Below are positions 10,882 through 63,195 of a stretch of DNA of 64,000 nt, piece by piece. The position numbers were made by a program, and so were the translations under genes. Source of the stretch: Hydrangea macrophylla (lineage: Eukaryota > Streptophyta > Magnoliopsida > Cornales > Hydrangeaceae). Position 1 is the stretch's first letter. The number at the start of each line of letters is the position of its first letter. Below the pieces are notes generated by a model, which had not been told where the DNA came from, did not search any database, and saw only the letters and a program-made list of their open reading frames with translations. The DNA is taken from contig CM066988.1 of the NCBI GenBank assembly GCA_033977485.1, forward strand, positions 73,647,169-73,711,168. Reading direction: 5' to 3'.

Positions 10882-12027
10882 CTAATACATAGCATAGTTG
10901 TTCAGCCCAGATTCGTTGTTGTTTAAGCAATCAATATTAGCATTAGGGTCGACCAAGAAATCAGCAACATCCAAGTGGGTTATATCCAATGGGTCATTAT
11001 GGTCTGCAAAATGTGTCTCTATCTCTTTTTCTTTTCCTTTTAGTGATGCTTGATAGAGATCTACTAAGTGTTTTGGTATATGACATTTACGCGACCAATG
11101 CCCTTGCATGCCACATCTGTAGCAACCATCTTCGTCTTTCTTGACAGCTCTTTGTACACCTTTGCCTTTAGCATTTTTGTTCCACTTCGGGTGGTAAGGT
11201 GTGTTGTTCTTGTATGGATGATAACCCTCACGATGCCAATGGTTATTCTTTCCTTGGTTACGGCCACGATTCTGACCACTACCATGATTACGACTATGAT
11301 TATTTCCACGACCACGACCATATCCATGATTTCCCCCACGTCCATGCCTATGTTTATTGTGTGGAGTTGTATTCACTTCAGGGAATACGGTTCCATTTGC
11401 TTCGGGCAATGGTGTCGAGCCAGTGGGGCGCATATTATGATTTTTCATCAACAATTCATTATTTTGTTCCGCAACAAGAAGACATGAAATTAATGCGGAG
11501 TACTTTGTGAATCCTTGTGCTCGATATTGCTGCTGCAGGAGCACACTTGAGGCATGAAATGTTGACAATGTTTTTTCTATCATTTGAAGATCAATGATAG
11601 TTTCCCCACACAACATCAGTTGAGAACTAATTTGAAATAAAGCAGAGTTATAGTCTCTAACTGATTTGTAGTCCTGGAATCGCAGGTGGATCCAATCATA
11701 TTTAGCTTTTGGCAAAATGATCAATCTTATGTGTTCAAATCTTTCTTTTAAATTAGTCTAAAGGATAAAAGGATCTTTGACCGTAAGATACTCATTTTGT
11801 AAACCTTCATGGATATGGTGGAGAAGGAAAATCATTGCCGTGGATTGATCTTCCTCTAACTTATCTTGATCTTGTACTAATCCATTATTTTCTTCTACAA
11901 CAATTTTCCAAAGTTTCTTTGATTTTAGTCGGATTTCAGCTTGGTGAGCCCACAACAGATAATTGTTCCCAGAAATGTCCAAAGCCACAATATCAAGCTT
12001 GGCAAGATTTGACATATTGTAGAACAC
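10882..12027 (-). pseudogene. Copia-1 gag, interrupted by one in-frame stop
   Basis: The Gag region starts with ATG at 12027. The N-terminal part resembles copia Gag (LDISGNNYLLWAHQAEIRL). An in-frame TAG at 11760-11758 splits it. The frame continues directly afterwards, and 280 residues are open from 11724. A basic Gly/Asn/Arg/His-rich stretch precedes a CCHC zinc knuckle, CYRCGMQGHWSRKC, at about 11131-11090. The frame ends with TAG at 10884-10882, and the pol frame continues in the same phase. Without readthrough only a short N-terminal Gag fragment can be made, so this copy may depend on related elements. Coding is intact apart from the one stop, which fits a very recent loss. Confidence 0.88.
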
Positions 12028-12130
12028 TATATATATAAAAATAATAATATTTAGAATCTAGTAAATGCATATGCATGTAAATAAACATGTTAATGTCAAG
12101 TAAATAATGCAATACTACAATATAAGAATT

Positions 12131-12440
12131 TCCTCTTCGGGAGGATAATTAGTTTGATTCTCCATAATCTCTTTAAGAGACTAACTCTTCAAGAGTATAT
12201 GCATCTACAAGTAAAAATAGATATATCTGTATCTCTTCAGGAGTATAATAAGTACTTCTGCAGAAGTTTTATCTATTACCTCTTCAAGAGGTTCAATTTT
12301 TATTTATTTATTTTTTTTTAACTCTTCGGGAGCATTTAAAATATTGCCTCTTCAAGAGGACTGTCTAATTACTTCTTCAGGAAGTTTGTAATAAATTCCT
12401 TTGATCAAGAGGAGTTTAAATTATAACCACTTCAGGGGTG
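12131..12440. repeat. Array of about 11 short inverted repeats (CTCTTCRRGAG)
   Basis: Units seen: 12131-12145, 12168-12180, 12184-12196, 12233-12243, 12254-12267, 12278-12292, 12322-12332, 12347-12359, 12371-12385, 12398-12412 and 12428-12440. Most centre on TTCA or TTCG with arms CTC/GAG, CCTC/GAGG or ACTT/AAGT. The arms vary between units, but the pairing is kept. Spacing is 12 to 49 bp. The intervening sequence is AT-rich and not repeated. Confidence 0.85.
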
Positions 12441-12537
12441 TATATATGTATACATATATATTATATATGAAGACAGTTAAGTATAAGTATAATCAATAAA
12501 AATGATATTCTTACCCTTTGATATGATCAACCCAGTT

Positions 12538-12560
12538 GGTACAGGCTCGTGCTGATAACG
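12538..12560 (-). promoter_or_regulatory. Copia-1 primer-binding site
   Basis: On the minus strand the sequence just inside the 5' LTR is CGTTATCAGCACGAGCCTG. It lies at the position where a tRNA 3' end should pair. The core TATCAGCACGAGC resembles, but is not, the TGGTATCAGAGC site used by the other copia elements here. Confidence 0.65.
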
Positions 12561-12924
12561 TGTTATAAAACTAGTAATAACTGGTGCACAAATAAATAAT
12601 TACACAAAGGAACACAAATATTTCAGGTGGTTCGGCAATTTGCCTACGTCCACTGCGGAGGGGGATCACCTTTGATATTGATTGAACCTTTACAACCCAA
12701 GCACTAATTTCTCAATTACACAAGTGATATTTATAACTCTCTTTTCTCTCTTTCTTTCCTCCTTCTTTTCTTTTCTTTCTTTATCTCTTCCGCATTCTTT
12801 CTACTAACAATCATGGCTATATATAGCCATGATTTTGTATAGTGAAATTCCACAATGGTTAGTGTCCATTGTGTGAAGCAATATCTCTTAGTGGCCATTC
12901 ACCCTTTCCACTTATTTCACAACA
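12561..12924 (-). repeat. Copia-1 5' LTR
   Basis: 364 bp, identical to 6809-7173 except for one missing base near 12676 and one C-to-A change near 12783. Confidence 0.93.
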
Positions 12925-13173
12925 TATTCTATTTTAAGATATCCTAAAATTAGTGTTCATTTTTTTAAATTAATATACAATTTTTAATTAATTTTTAAAA
13001 TTACTATTCTTTGAAATCTACACCGAGACAAAACTAAAAAAAATTATTATAATAATTAAGAGCAATTGTAAAAAGTAAATATAAATTCTTTTTGTCCGCT
13101 TAAAAAATTGGGTTTGCAAAAGGTTGAATCAAAAGAGGCCGGAGAGAGTATTTCTTATCGGAATAATCAATTA

Positions 13174-13360
13174 TGAGCAATGGTAGATGCACTCCCAAAT
13201 GCACAACTTTGCTTTAAAATATTGGACCTCGTGCTGAAAAGTCTGTACACAAAAAATAGAGTATACATGGTGTACAAACTTTTCAGCACAAAGTCCAATA
13301 TTTTAAAACAGAATTATACATTTAATTGTGCATTTGAGAGTGCATCTAACATTACTCATC
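13174..13360. mobile_element. Foldback MITE upstream of the host gene
   Basis: A palindromic element of about 187 bp. The arm with GATGCACTCCCAAATGCACA and AAAATATTGGACCTCGTGCT is mirrored by the complement of AGCACAAAGTCCAATATTTT and GAGTGCATC. The palindrome centre is near 13262. It ends about 300 bp upstream of the host ATG, inside the likely promoter. Confidence 0.75.
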
Positions 13361-13449
13361 AATTATTTTTAACCAAAACACTAGTAAATCTCCACAGACA
13401 GCTCAACAGAGTTTCCACCTGTGATTAGAATCAATTTATTTTCATATGT

Positions 13450-13659
13450 TTTCTGCACATGCTCGGTTCCCACTTCTCTCTCCTCCGCCTCCCTGTAGAT
13501 TAAGTGTGCTCTTGATGCGATCGAATTCTGTACTTCCAGTGGGATAGTATAGAGAGAAAGTGAGGAGAGAGAGAGGGGGGAAATCTTTCCGCAGATCTCT
13601 CTCTTTCCCTCTCGTTTCTCTTTCAATTCATCAGAAGAAAAATAAAAATAAAAATAAAA
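13450..13659 (+). promoter_or_regulatory. Probable 5' UTR and core promoter area of the host gene
   Basis: Directly upstream of the ATG is a GA/CT-rich stretch (13547-13625) of the kind common in plant 5' leaders, then AAATAAAAATAAAAATAAAA just before the start codon. No convincing TATA box position can be fixed, and the transcription start is unknown. Confidence 0.45.
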
Positions 13660-55601
<41,942 letters not shown>

Positions 55602-55942
55602 AGGCAAGCACTCTTATCAATTTCTGATCTCTGAACTCTTTCCAGTCTTACTGTAGTAATTCATCATTGGTAGTTTTGAATAGTGCGCCTATGGCTAGTC
55701 AGAATGATACTTTTATTGGACTTTTTAATGCTCTGACCATGTGAATAGCTGGTTTGTCCCTTGGAGTTTCTTCTGATTTCATGAACTTTTGTTTTAGGTG
55801 TTTGATTTCTTGACAAGAATCTTAAATTTTCAATGATCCTATCTATCAATGATTTGATCGGTATATCATCGTTTTGCTTTAGTTCGTTTGCTAGATCTGA
55901 CTTCTAGTTATTGGGAAAAAAATATGTGGTGTCTTGGGAAAC
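55602..55942 (+). other. 3' UTR and downstream flank of the host gene
   Basis: About 340 bp between the stop codon and the next LTR. No canonical AATAAA was identified, so the poly-A site cannot be placed. Confidence 0.5.
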
Positions 55943-56143
55943 TGTTGGAATATTTAGTCAAAACCCATAATTTTGTAGATCATGGGCTTTTAAGGATTTG
56001 ATTTTTGGATTGTAATCTTTCATTTATTGCTCCATATTTTCCTTGATTGTCTTTCCTTATTCTTGTTCTCATAGCTTGTATATAAATAGGTGATATAAAA
56101 AATGAATAAAATCATCCTTTCAATCCCTCAACCTAATTCTATT
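55943..56143 (+). repeat. LTR of a further copia/TRIM-type element
   Basis: TGTTGGAATATTTAGTC... about 201 bp followed directly by the primer site TGGTATCAGAGC (56144-56155). The LTR start resembles the TRIM LTRs (TGTTGGA). No downstream partner LTR was found. It begins about 340 bp after the host stop codon. Confidence 0.72.
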
Positions 56144-56439
56144 TGGTATCAGAGCAAAAACCAACCCTAACTCTTCTTCCACCAGTCTTGGCCACACACC
56201 AGCAACCCCGCCTCCCTGCACCGCTACCCCTTGTCCTCACCACAGCTCTCGCCGACCCTCTTACCCCTCCCATCCACCTTCGTCGACACCACTAGAGCCC
56301 ACCTCCACTCTCGATGACCCTCCTCAGGCCCTCCGCCAGCCACCCTCGGCTCCTTTACCATCCTTGCAGGCCTTCGGACCTCTTCCAATATGTTCTCCAC
56401 CATTATTGATTCTATTGCATTTCAAAGGCTTGCTGCTTT
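56144..56439 (+). other. Leader after the 55943 LTR
   Basis: Primer site, then C-rich sequence with CGCC/ACCACC repeats and no clear Gag. Interrupted at about 56440 by a hAT-like end. Confidence 0.5.
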
Positions 56440-56885
56440 CCTAGGAAGCACGGACACGGGTGCGGGGATGTCGGTTCGGAGAGTTCGGCAAATTTCTCAA
56501 AAGTAAGAGTGCGGGTGCTGCGGATTACTTATATAAAATATTAAAAATATATTTTTATACATTATTATATGTGAACTATTCTTCTATTTTTTTTCTAATT
56601 AAGTCACAAATAACAATTAACAATCAATAACATATGCAAGTAAGCCACACAATAGCAAAAGTGATGTGACCCACTATCTACAATTTACATCATCATTTGC
56701 ACTAGTTTCTGCACTAGTTTTCTGACACCTAGCAATCCATGCGCATATCATTAGTTTAAAAATAAGAAGGAAAAAAACACAATATGTGAACCCTACTTTT
56801 AACACATCTAAACCAAAAGAAAAGATAAGAAAAGTAGCATCAGTTAAAAAAAAAGTGCAAAACAAAAAACAGAAACTAACTGATT
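56440..56885. mobile_element. hAT-like end
   Basis: CTAGGAAGCACGGACACGGG followed by TGCGGGGATGTCGGTTCGG resembles hAT-C ends. The matching right end could not be fixed; CACCC-rich sequence at 59800-59940 is a candidate. Confidence 0.45.
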
Positions 56886-57044
56886 ACGTCAACATCAAGT
56901 TCTTTGTTAATCCTATTAAAGATATAATATTTGAAAGTAGGGTGTCGAGTTCATAGGGATTGTAATGCAACTACTCTTATAGAAGCTTAATAACTAATTA
57001 CAATGTGATTAGAAATTACAAGTTTAAGAAATAAAACTAAGTCT

Positions 57045-57484
57045 TTTCGACAAGGGTAAATTACCTTTTACCTCCCTGTGGTTAGCCCCTGTGGCACTTT
57101 ACCTCCCTGTAGCTTACAATGTAACACATAACCCCCCTGAACTATTGGGCTAAGGGAAAAAGGTTAATCTTACCGTCAACTTTAACGGCACTTATACAAC
57201 ATCATGCGTGAAACATAATGCTGGAAAATTGGCGCCAAAGCAAATTAAGAGAATGAACAAACTGACCTTGTCTTCTTCACTCTTATACACCTGTTACATA
57301 TACACACACAGTTGAAAAAACCAGAGCACGGAGCACACATCCTAACACACATATTCTAAGATATATACAATGAATATACCCAAATCCACATATTGGAGTA
57401 CACAATCAAACAACTCATGGGTCCCCTCCACCACCGACCTTACATCAACCCATTCTCAGTGGGTATATCATAGCCATGACGATG

Positions 57485-57534
<50 letters not shown>

Positions 57535-58252
57535 AAATAGTTAAGAGGAGAAGAAGCCGAGAAGGAGGAAGCCTTAGACATAGCCATGGTCGACAGCCAT
57601 TAAAGCTCCAATGAAGCTTGGTTTTTTGACCTTCATCAAAACTCATGTAACCTATGTCAAAAGGTCCGTATTAGGCCCCTTATACTCCCTTAAGAGCAGT
57701 TTTTCGAAAGTCGTAGCCAATCATCACGAATTTGTAATTTTTCCTTAAACCCACTTCGCGGTTTTGTGCAAAATTCGTTCTATTAACTAAAAATTGAGAT
57801 TCCAAACCAATTTATATGGGTAGGGCTCGTCGAGAGGATCAATTTTCATGTAGGACTTGCATGATTTCGTTAAGAATTGACCAAGTTATGGAAATTTTAA
57901 TTTTCGGACCAAAAGAGGTAAAAGTCTGCAAGTCTTTGAAATTTGGGAGAAGATGACATGTTGTACCAGGTTGTACACTACGCTGTCACTGTTGTACCTT
58001 CAAAAGCAAGGGCCCTGTTTGGCATATTAGCTTATGCTTGTGCATTTGAAGTTTTATATCTCAGTCTAGTCAAACAGAGCTACATTGATAGGAGGGCACA
58101 TTTGACTTTTCACATTTGGTGTTAAGGAAACTAACTGTTTCATTTAGCCCAATAGTTCAGGGGGGTTATGTGTTACATTGTAAACTACAAGGGGGTAAAG
58201 TGCCACAAGGGCTAACCACAGGGAGGTAAAAGGTAATTTACCCTTTCGACAA
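57045..58252. mobile_element. Mutator-like element with perfect 9-bp duplication
   Basis: TTTCGACAA (57045-57053 and 58244-58252) flanks 57054-58243 (1190 bp). Long inverted repeats, over 100 bp: GGGTAAATTACCTTTTACCT at the left, mirrored at the right, with GTGGCACTTTACC phrases. A GA tract (57507-57532) lies inside. No transposase. Confidence 0.92.
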
Positions 58253-58879
58253 TGTGTGGTTCTCAAATCACAACTATTCGAACTACAATGACAATTTTAA
58301 AGTGAAAGGTGAGCTTTAATCAAAGACAAGTTTTAATTAGAGATTTGGGGTTTTCCAAATGGAGAAATCGAGGTTGGGGAGCATTCTCCCACCTTGGACC
58401 AAACAACACATGGATTCCATATTTATAGCACATTCTAGAGTAGAAAATTCCATTGAGACAAACTATCAAACATGTGGTGGTCAACCTTTATGCTAGATAG
58501 AGGTTTCAATGAAATATATGAGGTTAGGTTTGAAATCTAAGGATTTTATAATTTATAATGCTTGACATTGTAAGTGGGGTCCTAGAAAATCAAACCTTGC
58601 ACACATGAACTCTATAAATGCTACAAAACATGAAAATCCTACATTAAAGTACACATGGGTCCAATGGTGGGTTTATGATTCCCAACACTATAATGTAAGT
58701 CAACGTGGGTAGATGGAGGAGTAATTGAAGAAGAAGATGAGGAGATTAGAGAGAGGGAGAGTTTACAACCTAAAAACAACTATCCAAAAATAAGCTAACC
58801 CTAACTAAAAACTATCTCTAACAATTTATGCTCCCCTTACAAAATGACAAACTTGTAAATAACAAAGGGCAACAACTTT

Positions 58880-59215
58880 AGAAGCTGCAGATTGATCCCA
58901 GGCAAAAGACCGGATCGATCCGCTAATCCAACAAAGAAGCAGAATCTTAAACAAAACAAGCGAATCGATCCGCGGTGTAAGGCAGCAGCTACTTCTACAA
59001 AAAATCAGAATCATCAGCAAAACACTCGGATCGCTCCCAAGCAAAAAGGCGGATCGATCCTCAAATTCAAGTCACTAGTAGAATGCTCGTCCAAATGCCC
59101 GGAACTATCCGCGTGTAACATTCGGATCGATTCGACTTCACAAGAGGATGTCTCCAGGGCCTGAGCAGAAGCGGATCGATTCGCCTTTTTAACCCGAATC
59201 GATCCAGCCCCCAGA
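58880..59215. repeat. Palindrome cluster, GCGGATCGATCCGC type
   Basis: About eight units such as CCGGATCGATCCGC, GCGAATCGATCCGC, GGCGGATCGATCC and CGGATCGATTCG, roughly 30-60 bp apart. Confidence 0.75.
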
Positions 59216-59340
59216 GAGGTTCTATTAGTGCCTTTCTTTTGGTTCAGCTTCATCAAACTTCTACCATTGTTCCAAAACATCTACAAGAAAAAGGTTTTTA
59301 TTAGTGGAATGACAATAACAAGGATTATTAAAAGTACAAT

Positions 59341-59571
59341 TTATCCATTAAATCTCCCCGATTAGGTGATAAGCTATGTCCAATAGGGGCAAATCATGAG
59401 GTCACGAATGCAATATTGAAAATTGATCACTAACCTCTGAAGAGGTCACGAAGAAGGAGAAGAAGTCGCGAACCACTCATCGTCATCACGAAAAAGTATC
59501 AAACTGCGAAAGGCTGCTTGTACCAAGGGCTGCTAAAGGCTGGTAGAAGGGCAGCAAAATTGTGAAAGGCT

Positions 59572-59624
<53 letters not shown>

Positions 59625-59990
59625 AAGGGCCCGACCGACCAAGGGAGATGAAGCGCAGAATTGGAGTGAGGCTGAGAATGATTCTCTCGTTAGTTTTTTT
59701 TTGTATAGATCCTAGGTTTTTTTATCTCATTTTTATTATTTGTTTTATGAACCCCTAGGGTTTGTAAAATTATTTAAAAGTTTTTTTTTCTTCCCTAAAC
59801 AGTCCAGTCGCACCCGTGGAGTGTCCACGCCGCACCCATGGCGCACTAGAAACACACCCTGACTGCACCCAAAACACCAGAAGAACTCACAAAGCACCCA
59901 TCCGCACCCCTAACACCCACACCGTACCCGAACTAAGTGCGCACTAAGTTCCCCTTCGGTGACATTTTTGAAGTGTCCATCCATCATTGC
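59341..59990. other. Unassigned stretch
   Basis: No gene seen. CACCC-rich at 59800-59940 (possible hAT terminal sequence), otherwise mixed. Confidence 0.4.
59579..59619. repeat. (AG)n microsatellite
   Basis: About 41 bp of AG repeats. Confidence 0.9.
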
Positions 59991-61123
59991 CGCTTTCCCT
60001 TTCAACTTGAGCATGGAAGTACTTGAAGATACCTAGCACATCATCTTTATGTTTCATAGCATAAACCAACACTTTCCTAGAAGCATCATCAATAAACGTG
60101 ACATACTAAGAGGCACCACCCAATGATTTTACCGTCATAGGGCTATATACATTAGAATGAACCAATTCCAATAAATCATGCTTTCTTCTAAAAGTGTGTG
60201 AAAATGGAACTCTATGTTGTTTACCGAGAATGCAATGAACACAATGACTTAAAGGCATATCTTTAATGTTGGAGATGAGTTTTTTCTTTGCAAGGAGTTG
60301 CATACCTTTCTGCTCAAGTGTCGAAGATGCTTGTGCCACAAATTCATGGTAGACTCATTCTCCATTGCATTAATTTGAGGCTTCCATAGCTTCCCTTGTC
60401 TCGTGTAAAGTGTACAACACTTCTTTCCCCTTGCCAGCACAAGTGAGCCATTGGTAAGTTTCCAACACCCATTGCTAAAGCTATTGTCAAAGCCTTCTTC
60501 ATCTAATTTTTCAACGGAAATTAGATTAAGACGAAGATTCAGAATTTATTTCACTTCCTCGAGAACTAACTTGCAACCCACATTAGTCTCAAGACAAATA
60601 TCGTCAATTCCAATAATATTTGAAATGCCATTATTTCTCATTCTTACAAAAGCCAAAATCACCCTCCTTGTAAGATGTGAAAAAATCCAACCGAGGAGTA
60701 GCATGGTAGGAAGTGCCGATATCAACAACCCAATCCATGTCATGAGAAATAGCACTCAAGCAAGAATTAACACAAATGGAGAACAACAATATCTCCATCG
60801 GAAACAATAGCCGTGGTCTCTTTATCATTTTGTTTCTTTTTACCTTTTCCTTGCTTCTTCTCTTTTTTGGGATTCCTACATTCCCTTTTCATGTGCCCCA
60901 TTTCTTGATAATTGTAATATTTTATACCTCCTCTTGACTTGTACCTCCCTTTTGACTTGTCACGTCTAAATTGGTTGTGGCTTGTGCTTCTCCCCCTATT
61001 TTCTGTGACTAAGACTTGTGATTGTGTAGAGTCCTTTCTTCTAGTTTCCTCATTCAACAAGTTACTTGTAACATGACTCATGTTCACTATCCCATCCGGT
61101 GCCGAGTTACTAAGTGAAACTAC

Positions 61124-61398
61124 TAAGGGCTTGTTTGGTAACGTTGTGGTTTTTTGTTTTTTATTTTCGTTTTTATTTTTTTAGAAAATAAAAATTGAAA
61201 ACATGGTTGGTAACATTTCTGTTTTATTTTTACAAAAACGTTTACCAAAATTGAAAACCAAAAATTGTTGTTTTTGAAATTTAAAAAACAAAAACAAGTC
61301 CTTTGTCATGAAACTCGACCACGATTTACAGGTATAAAATGAATCTTGTCAGTCGTCACTCTCACTGTCTCACATCAGACCCCTATGATTATAAGAGC

Positions 61399-61435
<37 letters not shown>

Positions 61436-61462
61436 ACACACACACATACACACACACACACA

Positions 61463-61496
<34 letters not shown>

Positions 61497-61972
61497 TTCT
61501 ATCTCTCACACACACTCTCTCAAAAAAGGGCTATGCCTATTGCCTAAGCTATTTTGGCTTTTAGTTCAATAGTCTTTCCCGTTTATTGCTCATTTAAGGA
61601 GTATATAGTACTCATGCTTGTAAACATATATATATATATATATATATATTTGTTATATATATATATATACACACACAGAGGGGTAGATGCAAATGCTAGC
61701 CAAATTTAACATGAATGTAGAGGTTACTTTATTTTGGAGAAAATATTTTGGTACCACCTCACTAATTGCTCAAAGGTTGTATGCATGCACCACCCATGCA
61801 TTTTGGTAAGATTTATTTTTTTAAAATTAGATTTGAATCGATATTGTTACCAAACGCGCATATATATATAACACGTATTTTGTTTTTTATTTATTCAAAA
61901 CAAAAAAAACTAGTTTTCTTTTTTTTAAAAACTGAAAACAAGAAACAGGAAACGTTACCATGCGAGCCCTAA
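61124..61972. mobile_element. Harbinger-like element in copia gag
   Basis: 843 bp (61127-61969), ends GGGCTTGTTTGGTAACGTT and (minus strand) GGGCTCGCATGGTAACGTT, with a 3-bp target duplication TAA on both sides. Contains a (CA)n/(CT)n tract (61402-61520) and an (AT)n tract (61626-61670). No transposase. Confidence 0.85.
61402..61520. repeat. (CA)n/(CT)n compound microsatellite
   Basis: Runs of CA repeats interrupted by TA and CT. The His/Thr-rich open frames are artefacts. Confidence 0.9.
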
Positions 61973-62479
61973 GGTTTCCCAATTTTTCGGTAGTGAACTA
62001 ACGAGTAATAATGCTTTGAGCTCATCATCCAACACCATCTTCATGGTAGAGAGTTGATTTACTATTGCTTTCATGTCGCTCAAGTGCTTCGTTTAAACAA
62101 GCTTTCTAATCAAGACTGCATTGTTGCCAGTCGTCTTTCTTTCATACAACTCGTCAAGCTTTTCCAAAGTATGTGAGCAGAAGTTTCATTCTCAACGTGG
62201 TGATAGACATTGTCATCTCCCCATTGTCTAATAAACCCAACAACTTGTCGATTCAAAAGTTTCCACTTGTCTTCACTCATATAACTTCGCTTGGCTTTGC
62301 CACCTTCAATGGGAGCTTGCCATTTCTACAATAAAGTAGATCTAACAACATGTTTCCTTTCCAAAGAGACCAATTGGAACCATTGAGGATAAGCATCCTA
62401 CTTCTATTCACCTCCATAACTCACCTAGGCAAATTATCAAACACTTTGAGTGCACCAACCAAAGCTCTTGATACCACTT

Positions 62480-63195
62480 TGTTGGGAAGTAACCCATTCC
62501 CTCGCTAAGTTATGAATGTAATGAAGTATAACACCAAGAACACACTATCAAGAGACCGATTTACGTGGAAAACCCTTTCTAAGAAGGGAAACAATCACCG
62601 GACACCGTAGAACAATCCACTACTAAGTATGAAAGATGGGTACAAGAGGTCTTCTCAAGTGTAAACTTGAGGAAATACAACAATGGAAAGTGAGCAAATA
62701 TAATGTTACCTCAAGAGAGTACAAAATCCAATTCTTAGAACTCCACCAAAGTAATAAAAACACCTAGGAACCCGGTTTGAGAACACCAATCCGGAAATGG
62801 AGCCCTTTGGAGAGTAGTAGAATTGTAGAGATCAAAAGTTTCAAGTTTTCTTCTTCTCACCCTTGAAAGAAACCCTCTCTTGTAGACAATCTCTTTTTTC
62901 CAAATACCCCTCTTGTATTTCAAAGCACTCCTTTTGACCAATTCATCAATATATATCTTAACATAAAAGGCTAAGCTCATAAATGGACTTTCTACACATG
63001 GGACTAGAACCCATGTGAATAAGTCAAATAGGCCAAGACTTAGAAAAACCCACCACCACACACACACACACAATGTTTTGAAGTGAGATTGAAATTGGCT
63101 TGCTTATCTCCTCCACAACCTTGAGTGAACTTCTAGACAAATCTTAAGCTCGAAATTGGTCTTCAATATCTCATGCTTGGCTTGAGTGAACTCTA
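62480..63195 (-). repeat. Probable 5' LTR of the decayed minus-strand copia
   Basis: Starts TGTTGGGAAGTAACCCATTCC next to the primer site (so it ends in CA on the minus strand). Non-coding, about 0.7 kb. The outer end is not verifiable. Confidence 0.5.

Larger units (their letters stand above)
12030..12560 (-). promoter_or_regulatory. Copia-1 untranslated leader with an inverted-repeat array
   Basis: About 530 nt between the LTR and gag with no coding potential. The segment 12131-12440 carries about eleven short near-perfect palindromes (described separately). The primer site lies at its LTR-proximal end. Confidence 0.8.
6804..12929 (-). mobile_element. Copia-1: full-length Ty1/copia element, very recent
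   Basis: A complete LTR element on the minus strand, flanked by a perfect 5-bp target duplication TATTC (6804-6808 and 12925-12929). Order on the minus strand: 5' LTR (12924-12561), primer site, about 530-nt leader, gag, pol, polypurine tract, 3' LTR (7173-6809). The two LTRs differ by one substitution and one 1-bp indel over 365 bp, so the insertion is recent. pol is one unbroken frame. gag has one internal stop and is separated from pol by one more stop. It sits about 730 bp upstream of the host ATG on the opposite strand, so any promoter activity from its LTR would point away from the gene. Confidence 0.95.
56890..59340 (-). repeat. LTR-like gypsy remnant with GGATCGATCC palindromes
   Basis: Non-coding sequence with the phrase GTGTCGAGTTCATAGGGAT and long low-complexity AT stretches, as in the Athila-like LTR at 1262-2749 (GGTCGATCCCACAGAGA). 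Split by a Mutator-like element at 57054-58243. Edges uncertain. Confidence 0.4.
59995..62478 (-). pseudogene. Decayed copia gag-protease-integrase, split by a Harbinger-like element
   Basis: On the minus strand: primer site TGGTATCAAGAGCTTTGG near 62475-62458, gag at 62450-61970, a Harbinger-like insertion (61127-61969), then gag with a knuckle-like YYNYQEMGHMKREC (61087-60767; the first two Cys replaced by Tyr), protease-like VVDIGTSYHATP near 60725 (usual DSGA lost), pre-integrase region NLWHKHLRHLSRKV near 60340 and LSHCVHCILGKQHRVPFSH near 60240, and the integrase start up to about 59995. RT and RNase H are absent. Stops and frameshifts throughout. Confidence 0.82.

Noticed and set aside
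11064..11510. Open frames overlapping Copia-1 gag on both strands
   Set aside because: Shadows of the repetitive Gly/His/Arg-rich part of Gag.
12131..12440. CRISPR-like array
   Set aside because: The repeats are only 11-15 bp, vary in sequence and have irregular AT-rich spacers, inside a plant retrotransposon leader.
61339..61572. His/Thr-rich open frames
   Set aside because: (CA)n and (CT)n microsatellite.
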